Shown here: piece after piece, positions 1-7,195 of the stretch
Numbering within the stretch: the first letter of the stretch is position 1
Layout: every line of letters begins with the position of its first letter
Position numbers and translations under genes: made by a program
Source of the DNA: Deltaproteobacteria bacterium
Lineage (GTDB): Bacteria; Desulfobacterota; JAFDED01
DNA: 39,944 nucleotides
Reading direction: 5' to 3'
Assembly (NCBI GenBank): GCA_019310535.1
Contig: JAFDED010000032.1
Location: 1-39,944, forward strand
The notes under the pieces: generated by a model
The model's input: only the letters and a program-made list of their open reading frames with translations
Databases searched by the model: none
What the model was told of the DNA's origin: nothing

Positions 1-87
1 GCCCTCCTTGGATTCTGGGGATTTCACCCAGGTGGTGAGGATTATACCTCATCGAAATCCTTAATCCAAGAGGGCTTTCTCGTTTTT
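1..87 (+). repeat. Long interrupted hairpin, possible terminator of an upstream gene
   Basis: The outer arms (1-14 and 63-75) pair over about 13 positions with one bulged C. Inner arms GGATTTC (19-25) and GAAATCC (54-60) also pair, and a small TGAGG/CCTCA hairpin (36-40, 47-51) caps the structure. A T-rich run (TTTCTCGTTTTT) follows the outer arm, so an imperfect intrinsic terminator for a plus-strand gene left of the window is the simplest reading. The unusually long nested fold would also fit a palindromic mobile repeat. The rest of 88-428 shows no convincing gene. Confidence 0.45.
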
Positions 88-428
88 CAAAGGTCCAATG
101 TCTATTTTAGAGTCAAGGTTGGGAATGGGAAACAGAACAATCATGGTATCCCCTGGTCAGGATAAAGATCACGGGATAAAACTGCAGGAAAAAAGTTGGA
201 GGAGTAGCAAGATTAGTAAACGGCGCTTCCGTTGCAGTCGGCGGCTAGCTCAGAGGACTGAGTATAATCAGCATAGTTGGATTATTTGATGAAGTAATTT
301 GCTTCAGGATAGCATTACAGTTAGCAATTCATTCAGAAATACGGACGTCTGCTTTTGTTAATAACAGGCGCCCTTATCAGAAGAAAAGACGGGTGATCCT
401 CACCCGCCACATATGCTTGTCAAGCCTT

Positions 429-599
429 TCAAAATGAAGAGCATGGTAAAGTCAATGGATCACGCATGAGGATTTCCGGCCGGGCATCACCCGGGCGGGG
501 CACCCCGTTCATGGTCATGACCCTGCGCAGTTCCTCTGCCATGAGCCGCGCTACCGCCGCCACCCCCTCCGGACGAAGAGGTATCGCTGAAATATCCGC
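429..599 (-). pseudogene. Possible C-terminal remnant of a lost gene
   Basis: A 56-codon open stretch with no good start codon follows an in-frame stop (TGA at 600-602). Its coding-like composition (GC-rich third positions) and a helix with the pattern EELRRVM...G resemble the C-terminal helix of FMN-dependent alpha-hydroxy-acid dehydrogenases, but the match is weak and made by eye. It lies in the same orientation as the redox operon upstream. It may also be chance open frame. Confidence 0.2.
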
Positions 600-751
600 T
601 CATTTCGACGCAGGGTGAACTCAGTTTACACACCCCGCAAAAGTAAGCCGTATTTCTCCCCTGCTATACGCTCGTGCCCCTGTTGATAAGTATCCGTCAG
701 GGTCTTCAGCGGCTTCCTCCTTTCCCCATGGCTTCGAATCGGCCATCCGGA

Positions 752-1681
752 TCACCGATCCTGTTGTTCACCTTTTTTCAGCCTCTCGGGGTGGCAGACA
801 ACGTAACACTTGGAGCATGCGTTGTACTGAAAGGCCGCGCGATTGGCGCGGTCCCAGGGGAACCTCTTTTCACCCGCCAGGAGAAACTCCACCCGCACCT
901 GCTCGGAATCGTCTTCCTCCTCCAGAGACGGCATGGGCAGGTCAGAGAGGGCGTAAAAGCGGTCACCCATGACCATGCCGCCGCAGCCCCACTGACAGCG
1001 GAGATAGGAGAGCCACCCGTAGCGGTATTCTTTGCCGTCCATAACGATCACCCGATCGCGATCGCGGCGTAGGGCCTGCACCGGGCAGATGGAAACGCAT
1101 GGCTGAGGGCACCCCTGGCACGGGTCCTCTTTGAGTATTGGGTCCGCCAGGAGGGAGGCCGTGGTCAACACACTTATCAATTGGACAGCGCCGCCATACT
1201 GGGGGGTTACCAGGAACCCGCCGCGGCCCAGACGACCAATCCCGGCTGCCATAGCCACATGCCTGTGGGAGATCTCTCCAACACCCTTCTCCTGGTAATA
1301 GTACTGGTTGGCCGGAATGGGGAGGCTTATGTAATCCATATCCTCAAGGAAGTTAGCCAAATCCAGCGCCATATCGTCGAGCCTTATCTTGGGTTCCAGG
1401 CCGGCGAAGCGGGAAAAAGGCATGGGACTGGGACCCCTCAGGTGGAGCTGTTGGATGCCGCGGTTGATCCGGTAAGCCATGGAAATCAGACTCCTCGCCT
1501 CGGGGAGCAACCGCCTCGGATGAAGCTCCGGTGGGGCGCTTTCCATGCGCTCCACCGGCGCCACACCCACCAGGTGCGCGCCCAGAGAAAGGGCCTTTTC
1601 CTTAACCGCCCGGGTGAGAGCTTCTTGGGAAGGCCGAGTGGCCTTCTTCAATACCTTAGCGCCGGAGCTTTTTGTTCTCAT
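752..1681 (-). CDS. QueG-like double [4Fe-4S] ferredoxin-domain protein
   Basis: This 309-residue protein resembles epoxyqueuosine reductase (QueG) and the iron-sulfur parts of reductive dehalogenases. The N-terminal part carries a VGVAPVERM-type segment. The C-terminal half has a CxxCxxxCxxxCP cluster motif (CQGCPQPCVSICP) and a later CxxCxxxC motif (CSKCYVVC), consistent with two [4Fe-4S] clusters. The start at 1681 is preceded by GGGAGG; an ATG four codons upstream is less well placed. It is the last gene of the merR-flavoprotein operon, 29 bp after the previous gene. It is shorter than typical QueG, so a true role in queuosine synthesis is doubtful; a redox partner of the flavoprotein is more likely. 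The substrate is unknown. Confidence 0.75.
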   Translation of the reverse strand: MRTKSSGAKVLKKATRPSQEALTRAVKEKALSLGAHLVGVAPVERMESAPPELHPRRLLPEARSLISMAYRINRGIQQLHLRGPSPMPFSRFAGLEPKIRLDDMALDLANFLEDMDYISLPIPANQYYYQEKGVGEISHRHVAMAAGIGRLGRGGFLVTPQYGGAVQLISVLTTASLLADPILKEDPCQGCPQPCVSICPVQALRRDRDRVIVMDGKEYRYGWLSYLRCQWGCGGMVMGDRFYALSDLPMPSLEEEDDSEQVRVEFLLAGEKRFPWDRANRAAFQYNACSKCYVVCHPERLKKGEQQDR

Positions 1682-1710
1682 TTTTCCTCCCATTGCACGG
1701 GTTCGTCTTT

Positions 1711-2382
1711 TCAAGCAATTTCGGCCCCGAGACCTCGAGCCATCACGTGTTCCACCTTGTGCCCCAGCCGTTGCCCCAGTATCCGAGCCTCTTTCAGGAC
1801 ACCCAACTGGTGCTCGATGGGGTTGTACATGCCTATCCCTATGCGCTCCAATCGGCCGTACCGGGCCACTACACCGCTGTACTCGCAAGCGCTCAGGGAA
1901 TCTTCGCATCCCAGGCATGGGTTTGCACCCGCCGCTGTCACGCGGCCCATTGCTGTAATGCCATAGTTGCGCATGAACTGCAGTAACGCATCAGCAAGGT
2001 CGCCCGCCAGTTCCGGGTTGTTCCCCACTATCACGGCCGCACCCACCCTGCCCCGGGTGAGCTGGTTATGGTGGCGGAAGGACCAGAAACGTTCCATGAG
2101 GGCCTTGGTGGCCGCGTCGATCATCCCCGAAAAAGCCCAGCCCCCCAGCACCACCGCGCTGGAATCGAGGATTTTTCGTCCAAGGTCTCCCCAATCGTCT
2201 GTAATCACGCACACATTGTCGGCCCGGCAACCATTGCAGGCTCTACACGGTCCTATACTGAGCTCGTGAAGGCGCACCAGCTCGTGAGGAAGACGGGAGG
2301 CGGACAGAACCTCCTGCACCAGCGTCTCTACCTTTCCCCCTTTCTGGGGTGAAGCACTTATTCCCAGGACTTTGGGTTTCAT
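1711..2382 (-). CDS. Iron-sulfur flavoprotein, NADPH-dependent FMN reductase family
   Basis: A 223-residue flavodoxin-fold protein. The N-terminus KVLGISASPQKGG is the FMN phosphate-binding loop of the family. A compact cysteine motif CRACNGCRADNVC (CxxCxxCx5C) matches the [4Fe-4S]-binding signature of Isf-type iron-sulfur flavoproteins, and a second cysteine group (CLGCEDSLSAC) lies near residue 155. Such proteins transfer electrons from ferredoxin or NAD(P)H. The start at 2382 has AAGGAG upstream; an ATG two codons earlier would sit on that site. The gene lies 32 bp after the MerR regulator and 29 bp before the QueG-like gene, in one operon. The physiological acceptor cannot be told from sequence. 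Confidence 0.82.
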   Translation of the reverse strand: MKPKVLGISASPQKGGKVETLVQEVLSASRLPHELVRLHELSIGPCRACNGCRADNVCVITDDWGDLGRKILDSSAVVLGGWAFSGMIDAATKALMERFWSFRHHNQLTRGRVGAAVIVGNNPELAGDLADALLQFMRNYGITAMGRVTAAGANPCLGCEDSLSACEYSGVVARYGRLERIGIGMYNPIEHQLGVLKEARILGQRLGHKVEHVMARGLGAEIA

Positions 2383-2414
2383 TTCCATCTCCTTTTCGGG
2401 CATACAGGTTTGGA

Positions 2415-2900
2415 TTACGGCTCCTGCCGGCCGCAGCGCATATTGGGGTTGATGCCGCTCAGAATACCGGGCACGCCCCCGCGTGAGGATACCGCTTTGC
2501 AGCGGGGACATCGCTCGGGAGCCGGCATGGCCTTGCAGTTCAGGCACGCTTCAAGGATGCTGATGGACTCGTTTATGTCGTCCAGCAGTTGGTTCTGCTC
2601 GAAAATTTGTTGAATTATCTTGTTCCGGCGTGCTTTGAGCGGTTTCAGGATGCTCCGGGCCAAATCCCCGCCCGTTCCTTTCACCCGCGCGCAATCCATG
2701 ATCTCTTTAATCTGACTCAACTTGAGTCCGGCAGATTTAAAACGCAATATCGTATGGAGCCGTTCAGCCGCCTCCGGTGTATAGTGGCGGACGAGACCGC
2801 TCTCCCGCCCGCCCGGTTCCAGCAGACCGAGGGACTCGAAATGGCGCAGCGTCCTCGTGGTTACACCGGCCGAACGCGCCAGTTCCCCAATACGTATCAT
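2415..2900 (-). CDS. MerR-family transcriptional regulator with C-terminal zinc-ribbon-like cysteines
   Basis: A 161-residue regulator that begins with a MerR winged helix-turn-helix (MIRIGELARSAGV, then TRTLRHFESLGLL), followed by a dimerisation coiled coil. The C-terminal tail holds two CxxC pairs (CLNC and CPRC, about 11 residues apart), which could bind zinc, iron or an Fe-S cluster as the sensor. An alternative ATG at 2951 would add 17 residues but would start only about 7 nt after the predicted transcription start, so 2900 (with AGGA upstream) is preferred. It is the first gene of a three-gene redox operon and probably controls its own promoter through the palindrome at 2966-2995. Confidence 0.85.
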   Translation of the reverse strand: MIRIGELARSAGVTTRTLRHFESLGLLEPGGRESGLVRHYTPEAAERLHTILRFKSAGLKLSQIKEIMDCARVKGTGGDLARSILKPLKARRNKIIQQIFEQNQLLDDINESISILEACLNCKAMPAPERCPRCKAVSSRGGVPGILSGINPNMRCGRQEP

Positions 2901-2965
2901 TTTCCTGGCAGAGATTGAAGCGGTGCTTTTTTCGAGGTTATCGATCATCATTCAACTCGGATAAT

Positions 2966-2995
2966 AGATTAATTTAACGTTAACGTAAATGTCAA
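2966..2995 (-). promoter_or_regulatory. Promoter with palindromic MerR operator upstream of the redox operon
   Basis: On the minus strand, TTGACA (2995-2990) and TAATCT (2971-2966) are separated by 18 bp, a long spacer typical of MerR-controlled promoters. The spacer contains the perfect palindrome ACGTTAACGT inside TTTACGTTAACGTTAAA. This resembles, from memory, operators of LiuR-like MerR regulators (TTTACGTTAACGTAAA type). The location just upstream of the merR gene argues for autoregulation. Confidence 0.65.
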
Positions 2996-3000
2996 TATAA

Positions 3001-3723
3001 AAATGCTCCAGAAGATTCACTATTTTTTCCTGATCAAACAGGCCACTCATACCAAGTTGCGTTCATTTCAGCAACAAAAGTCACAGCAAAGAATTTTCTG
3101 GATTGCAAATTCCGCTCTTCCCTGACGTAGGGGCGAGGCTGCCCCGCTTCATGAATTTTCATTACAAATTTATCAAAATGCTTTGAATTTTAATCCATTA
3201 CATTCATCGGTACGTGAAAAAGGAATTTTGGAGATACTTATCGAAAAGAGGTGGGTGGCCCAGACGACTTGTCGTCCGGGTCGCGAAGCGATAAGAGGCT
3301 GTCCACGAAAAGTCCTTTTTCTGCTGGCATCCAGGTGAACATGAGAGGAATATCTGGACAATCTTGATGATAGACGCAGCAACAGCACATGACGTTTTGC
3401 CATGACCTCTTGCTGCTGCGCAGCCCAGACAATAAATTGTCTGGGTCACCCGTGGGCTCCGTTATTCCACCCCAAGGCGGGGGGTGATCCCCCAGATCCG
3501 CAATTACCGCTTGGATAGAAAATAGAAGTTAGAGAAAATGTGATAAATCATTTAATACCCGTATTATCAAATAGTTACATAGAAAATGTCTCGTGACGGA
3601 GACATGGGCTGAGTCCAAAATAGCATTGTATTATTGTCCCCCCACCCCCTTTCGTCCGGGCTGACTCTGGATCATACATTTGACAAGAGGAAAAAACAGG
3701 GAAAATCCCTTGGGCGTTTTATC
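3001..3723. other. Gene-free region upstream of the sugar cluster
   Basis: No open frame here has a believable start, composition or recognisable product. The visible structure is the pair of hairpins at 3259-3280 and 3424-3445 and a small GC-rich hairpin near 3465-3490. The strong AT to GC shifts within the region suggest insertion or decay rather than a gene. Confidence 0.5.
3259..3445. repeat. Two matched 22-bp hairpins bounding a 187-bp segment
   Basis: Each hairpin has a 10-bp stem beginning CCCAGAC and a 2-nt gap: 3259-3280 (one mismatch) and 3424-3445 (perfect). They differ at three stem positions; two differences are compensated on the other arm, and the third changes a mismatch to a pair. 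Both are followed by GGGTC or TC-rich context. The arrangement resembles REP/BIME-like units or the subterminal hairpins of small IS200/IS605-derived elements. No transposase lies between them. Confidence 0.5.
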
Positions 3724-3751
3724 TTGACTATCAGGCTTCACCTAATATATA
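3724..3751 (+). promoter_or_regulatory. Sigma70-like promoter for the sugar cluster
   Basis: TTGACT (3724-3729) and TATATA (3746-3751) are spaced by 16 bp in an AT-rich stretch. Transcription would start near 3758, leaving a leader of about 150 nt before the first gene. The leader contains an imperfect hairpin with arms GCTCCCGAA (3788 region) and TTCGGGGAGC. No ops/JUMPstart element was seen. Confidence 0.45.
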
Positions 3752-3908
3752 TAAAACAGAACCAAATAAACAATGGTGAGTGCAAGTGCTCCCGAATAGT
3801 TGATTTTCATTCTTCGGGGAGCTGGACCTGGATGTTGGTCTTGAGGGGCGGGGCTTGAACTAATAATATACCCTCATGGTGTTCAGTTGACAGGAGCATG
3901 ATAAGGTA

Positions 3909-4943
3909 ATGGAATTGATAAACGCAGGGATCGCGGGACTGGGCTACTGGGGCCCCAACCTGATCCGCAACGTCAAGGAGTCGGGCCGGGCCCGATGGAT
4001 ATGGCTTTGCGATCTGGATGAGAACAAGTTACAAAAGATCGGCACCAAGAACCCGGAGGCACAGTTGACCCCGCGATTCGGAGATATCCTCAAAGATGAC
4101 CGGGTTCAGACAGTCTTCATCGCCACCCCCGCTGACACGCATTTCGAACTGGTCAAGCTTACGCTGGAAGCGGGCAAGCACTGTTTCGTTGAGAAGCCGC
4201 TCGCCATGACCACAGAACAAGCAGTGGCTCTGGTGAACCTGGCGGAGCAGAAAAAGCGGATATTGATGGTTGGACACGTCTTCGAGTTCAACGATGCAGT
4301 CCTTGCGTGCAAAGAGCTCATAGATTCCGGCGAGATCGGCGATCTGTATTACCTTTACAGCCACCGGGTAAACCTGGGGGTGATCCGACAGGACTGTAAT
4401 GTCCTGTGGAGCCTTGCCCCGCACGACATCAGTATCACCAACTTGCTTATGGGATGTCCGCCCGAAAAGGTGGCTGCAACAGGGTACAGGCTATTAGGAG
4501 GCCCGTTCGAGGATGTCGCCTTTATACAGTTGTATTATCGGGGCGGACGTGTTGCCCATCTCCATGTATCATGGCTTGATCCCAATAAAATCCGGCGGAT
4601 GACGCTGGTGGGCTCCAAGAAAATGGTGGTGTACGACGACGTCAGCCTGGACGCCAAGATCACCATTTACGATAAAGGTGTGGACATGGTCAGGTTCGAG
4701 GCACCGAACAGCTTCAGCGAGTTTCAATTCCAGCTCAGACACGGCAACATTATCATTCCGAAAATAGAATTCAGGGAACCCTTGCGCCAGGAAGTGATCC
4801 ACTTCTTTGACTGTGTGCAGGAGGGGAGTACCCCGAAAACCGACGGGCGCAAAGGCCTGAGCGTTGTGCAGGTGCTTGAGGCGGGTCAACGCTCCATGGA
4901 ACGAAGAGGCGAGGTCATGCACTGCAAGGGTTGTGATCTGTAA
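3909..4943 (+). CDS. Gfo/Idh/MocA-family NAD(P)-dependent sugar dehydrogenase (WbpB/WlbA-like)
   Basis: A 344-residue oxidoreductase with the Rossmann motif GLGYWG (G10-x-G12-x-x-G15) and the catalytic EKP motif (E95-K96-P97). In related pathways (Pseudomonas WbpB, Bordetella WlbA) this enzyme oxidises C3 of a UDP-GlcNAc-derived uronic acid to a 3-keto sugar. That product is then the substrate of a DegT-type aminotransferase, which is exactly the next gene here. The start at 3909 has AAGG just upstream. It is the first gene of the cluster. The substrate assignment is inference from neighbours; the UDP-GlcNAc 6-dehydrogenase (WbpA) expected to act earlier is not in the window. Confidence 0.88.
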   Translation: MELINAGIAGLGYWGPNLIRNVKESGRARWIWLCDLDENKLQKIGTKNPEAQLTPRFGDILKDDRVQTVFIATPADTHFELVKLTLEAGKHCFVEKPLAMTTEQAVALVNLAEQKKRILMVGHVFEFNDAVLACKELIDSGEIGDLYYLYSHRVNLGVIRQDCNVLWSLAPHDISITNLLMGCPPEKVAATGYRLLGGPFEDVAFIQLYYRGGRVAHLHVSWLDPNKIRRMTLVGSKKMVVYDDVSLDAKITIYDKGVDMVRFEAPNSFSEFQFQLRHGNIIIPKIEFREPLRQEVIHFFDCVQEGSTPKTDGRKGLSVVQVLEAGQRSMERRGEVMHCKGCDL

Positions 4944-4983
4944 ATCGAGCAGAATCCAGCGAAGAAGAATTAACAGGAAAAGT

Positions 4984-6114
4984 ATGAAAGAAAAAACAGC
5001 AATGATTCCACTGGTAGACCTTAAAGCACAATACGCCGGCATCCGTGAAGAGATCATGCCGGCCATCACAGAGGTGATCGCAAGTGGTCGGTTCATCGGA
5101 GGGCCGGCGGTTGCGGGTTTTGAGAATATGTTCCGGGAGTTCTGCGAAGTCGGGCATGTGGTGGGATGCGCCAACGGCACCGATGCCCTCGAGATCGCTT
5201 TATGGGCACTGGGAATCGGGGACAAGGACGAAGTCATCTGTCCCAGCCATACCTTTATCGCCACCGCGGAGGCCATCTTGCGCGCGGGTGCCCGGCCCGT
5301 CTTTGCCGACATTGAACCTGAGACGCATCTGCTGGATCCGGCGAGCGTGGAACGCAACATCACCGAGAGGACCCGGGCAGTCATTCCTGTCCACCTTTAC
5401 GGCCAGCCGTGCGAGATGGACAGCATCATGGCGGTCGCCCGGCGAAATCATCTGTGGGTCATTGAGGATTGCGCGCAGGCCCACGGCGCGCGATACGATG
5501 GAAAGCGGGTCGGAACATTCGGCGAATTGGGGATGTACAGCTTCTACCCGGGAAAAAACCTGGGAGCATACGGCGACGGCGGAGCCATCGTCACCAACAA
5601 TCATGAATTGGCCCGGAAAATAAAAATGTACGCTAATCACGGCCGGAATCAAAAGTACCTCCATGATTTCCCGGGTGTCAACTCAAGGCTGGATGCGATC
5701 CAGGCAGCCGTACTGACCGCTAAACTCAAGCACCTGGAAGAGTGGAACCAAAAACGTGCGGAGGCGGCACAGGTATATCATCGCCTTCTGGACAGGGTTT
5801 CCGACCTGGTGCTTCCCGCTCATGCTCCGAGGCGCAGCCACGTATACCACCTCTATGTAGTCCAGGTTCCCGATGGGAGGCGAGACGATATCATACGCCA
5901 ATTAAAGTCCGACGGCGTCGAGGCCGGAGTGCATTACCCTGTTCCGCTCCACGAACAGCCCGCATTTGTCCACCTGGGGTACAGACCTGAGGACCTGCCG
6001 GTGACACACCGTGTAGCATCGAGAATCATCAGTTTGCCAATGTTCCCCGAAATTACGCAGGAACAGATTGGAGCCGTGGCTCGCGCACTTACGTCGGCGA
6101 TCGCCTCCCGGTGA
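4984..6114 (+). CDS. DegT/DnrJ/EryC1/StrS-family PLP-dependent sugar aminotransferase (WbpE-like)
   Basis: A 376-residue aminotransferase. MIPLVDLKAQYAGIREEI at the N-terminus and the GMYSFYPGKNLGAYGDGG segment, with the probable PLP-binding lysine at K191, are family hallmarks. It would transfer an amino group, usually from glutamate, to the 3-keto sugar made by the preceding dehydrogenase. The start at 4984 has AGGA six bases upstream; an in-frame start 120 bp earlier would overlap the previous gene and lacks family sequence. It is separated by 40 bp from the dehydrogenase gene and is clearly co-transcribed. Confidence 0.9.
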   Translation: MKEKTAMIPLVDLKAQYAGIREEIMPAITEVIASGRFIGGPAVAGFENMFREFCEVGHVVGCANGTDALEIALWALGIGDKDEVICPSHTFIATAEAILRAGARPVFADIEPETHLLDPASVERNITERTRAVIPVHLYGQPCEMDSIMAVARRNHLWVIEDCAQAHGARYDGKRVGTFGELGMYSFYPGKNLGAYGDGGAIVTNNHELARKIKMYANHGRNQKYLHDFPGVNSRLDAIQAAVLTAKLKHLEEWNQKRAEAAQVYHRLLDRVSDLVLPAHAPRRSHVYHLYVVQVPDGRRDDIIRQLKSDGVEAGVHYPVPLHEQPAFVHLGYRPEDLPVTHRVASRIISLPMFPEITQEQIGAVARALTSAIASR

Positions 6115-6207
6115 ACGTCCATGATCAAGGCTGGAAGCAACAACACGTAAGATAAGCCGCTATTGCACACTATTACTACTTATTCAAGAAGAAGGTATTG
6201 ATAGAAA

Positions 6208-7185
6208 ATGGCTTACGAGATTCAAGGAAAGACCATTCTGGTTACCGGAGGTGCGGGTATGGTTGGCTCGCACATCGTGGACGAGCTGATCAACGAGGGC
6301 GCAGCAAAGGTAATCGTCTTGGACAGCATGGTACGCGGGCGACCGGAACATCTCAGGCAGGCGCAGGAGAGGGGAAACGTCAAGATCGTGGTGGGCGACG
6401 TACAGGATACCCTCTCTCTGCGCCGCGCCATGGAAGGCGTGGACTACGTCAGCCACCAAGCCTCCATGTGGCTCCGCAGAAGCCAGGAGCAGCCACGCCT
6501 GGCCATTGAGGTTAACGTCATGGGCACGTACAACGTCCTGGAGGCCTGCGTCAACGCGGGAATCAAGAAGATCGTATACGCCAGCTCATCCAGCGTTTAC
6601 GGCGACGGCAGTTATCTGCCGACAGACGAGAACCATCCCTTCAACAATGACCTCTTTTACGGGGCCACGAAAATCGCTGCTGAACAGTTGTGCCGGTGTT
6701 TTCACAAGGAGTTCGGCCTGCCTTACTCCGGCACCAGGTACCTGAACGTCTACGGCCCCCGCCAGCCTTTCCAGGCTGCATACATGGACGTAATCATGCA
6801 CTTTATCAATCGCCTGGACCAGGGCAAGCCGCCTATTATCCACGGAGACGGCTCCCAGACGGTTGACCTGATTTATGTCAAGGATACGGCACGACTGAAC
6901 ATATTGTGCATCCGGAAGGAGGAGGCCGACGGTCAGTTCTTCAACGGCGCCTCCGGTCAGGAGACCAGCCTGACCGAGCTTGCGCATATCCTGATCCGGC
7001 TCATGGGCTATGAGGGGAAACTCGAGCCTGAGTATATCCACCGGGACTCCCGCCTGGTCAGCCGCCGATGGGGATGTACCAAAAAAGCACAGGAATTGCT
7101 GGGCTTCAAGGCCGCCACGTCAGTGGAGGAGGGGATGCGGGAGGTCATCAAATGGCGGGAAGCCGTCAAGCGAGGGGAGGCTTGA
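6208..7185 (+). CDS. NAD-dependent epimerase/dehydratase, extended SDR family
   Basis: A 325-residue extended short-chain dehydrogenase with the NAD motif GGAGMVG (G14-x-x-G17-x-x-G20), a serine-rich ASSSSVYG segment, and the catalytic YxxxK (Y151, K155). Members act on nucleotide sugars as 4-epimerases (UDP-glucose, UDP-GlcNAc or UDP-glucuronate) or as dehydratases. The sequence alone does not fix which. It sits 93 bp after the aminotransferase and 10 bp before the amidotransferase gene, so it probably tailors the same nucleotide sugar. Confidence 0.86.
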   Translation: MAYEIQGKTILVTGGAGMVGSHIVDELINEGAAKVIVLDSMVRGRPEHLRQAQERGNVKIVVGDVQDTLSLRRAMEGVDYVSHQASMWLRRSQEQPRLAIEVNVMGTYNVLEACVNAGIKKIVYASSSSVYGDGSYLPTDENHPFNNDLFYGATKIAAEQLCRCFHKEFGLPYSGTRYLNVYGPRQPFQAAYMDVIMHFINRLDQGKPPIIHGDGSQTVDLIYVKDTARLNILCIRKEEADGQFFNGASGQETSLTELAHILIRLMGYEGKLEPEYIHRDSRLVSRRWGCTKKAQELLGFKAATSVEEGMREVIKWREAVKRGEA

Positions 7186-7195
7186 GAGCGGGCCG

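Noticed and set aside
98..289. Small open frame near the left edge
   Set aside because: No ribosome site, odd composition, no family resemblance.
619..754. Possible selenocysteine read-through of the TGA ending the QueG-like gene
   Set aside because: The 45 codons after the TGA look non-coding, no SECIS-like hairpin was seen, and the protein is already complete.
674..1966. Plus-strand open frames opposite the QueG-like and flavoprotein genes
   Set aside because: They mirror clear minus-strand proteins with family motifs and have no recognisable product.
3173..3449. Overlapping small minus-strand frames
   Set aside because: They cross the hairpin pair, occur in three frames and lack coding character.
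3634..3858. Small plus-strand frame before the sugar cluster
   Set aside because: It spans the promoter and leader hairpin and has no start signal.
3700..3908. ops/JUMPstart element for RfaH-type antitermination
   Set aside because: No GGCGGTAG-like sequence was found in the leader of the sugar cluster.
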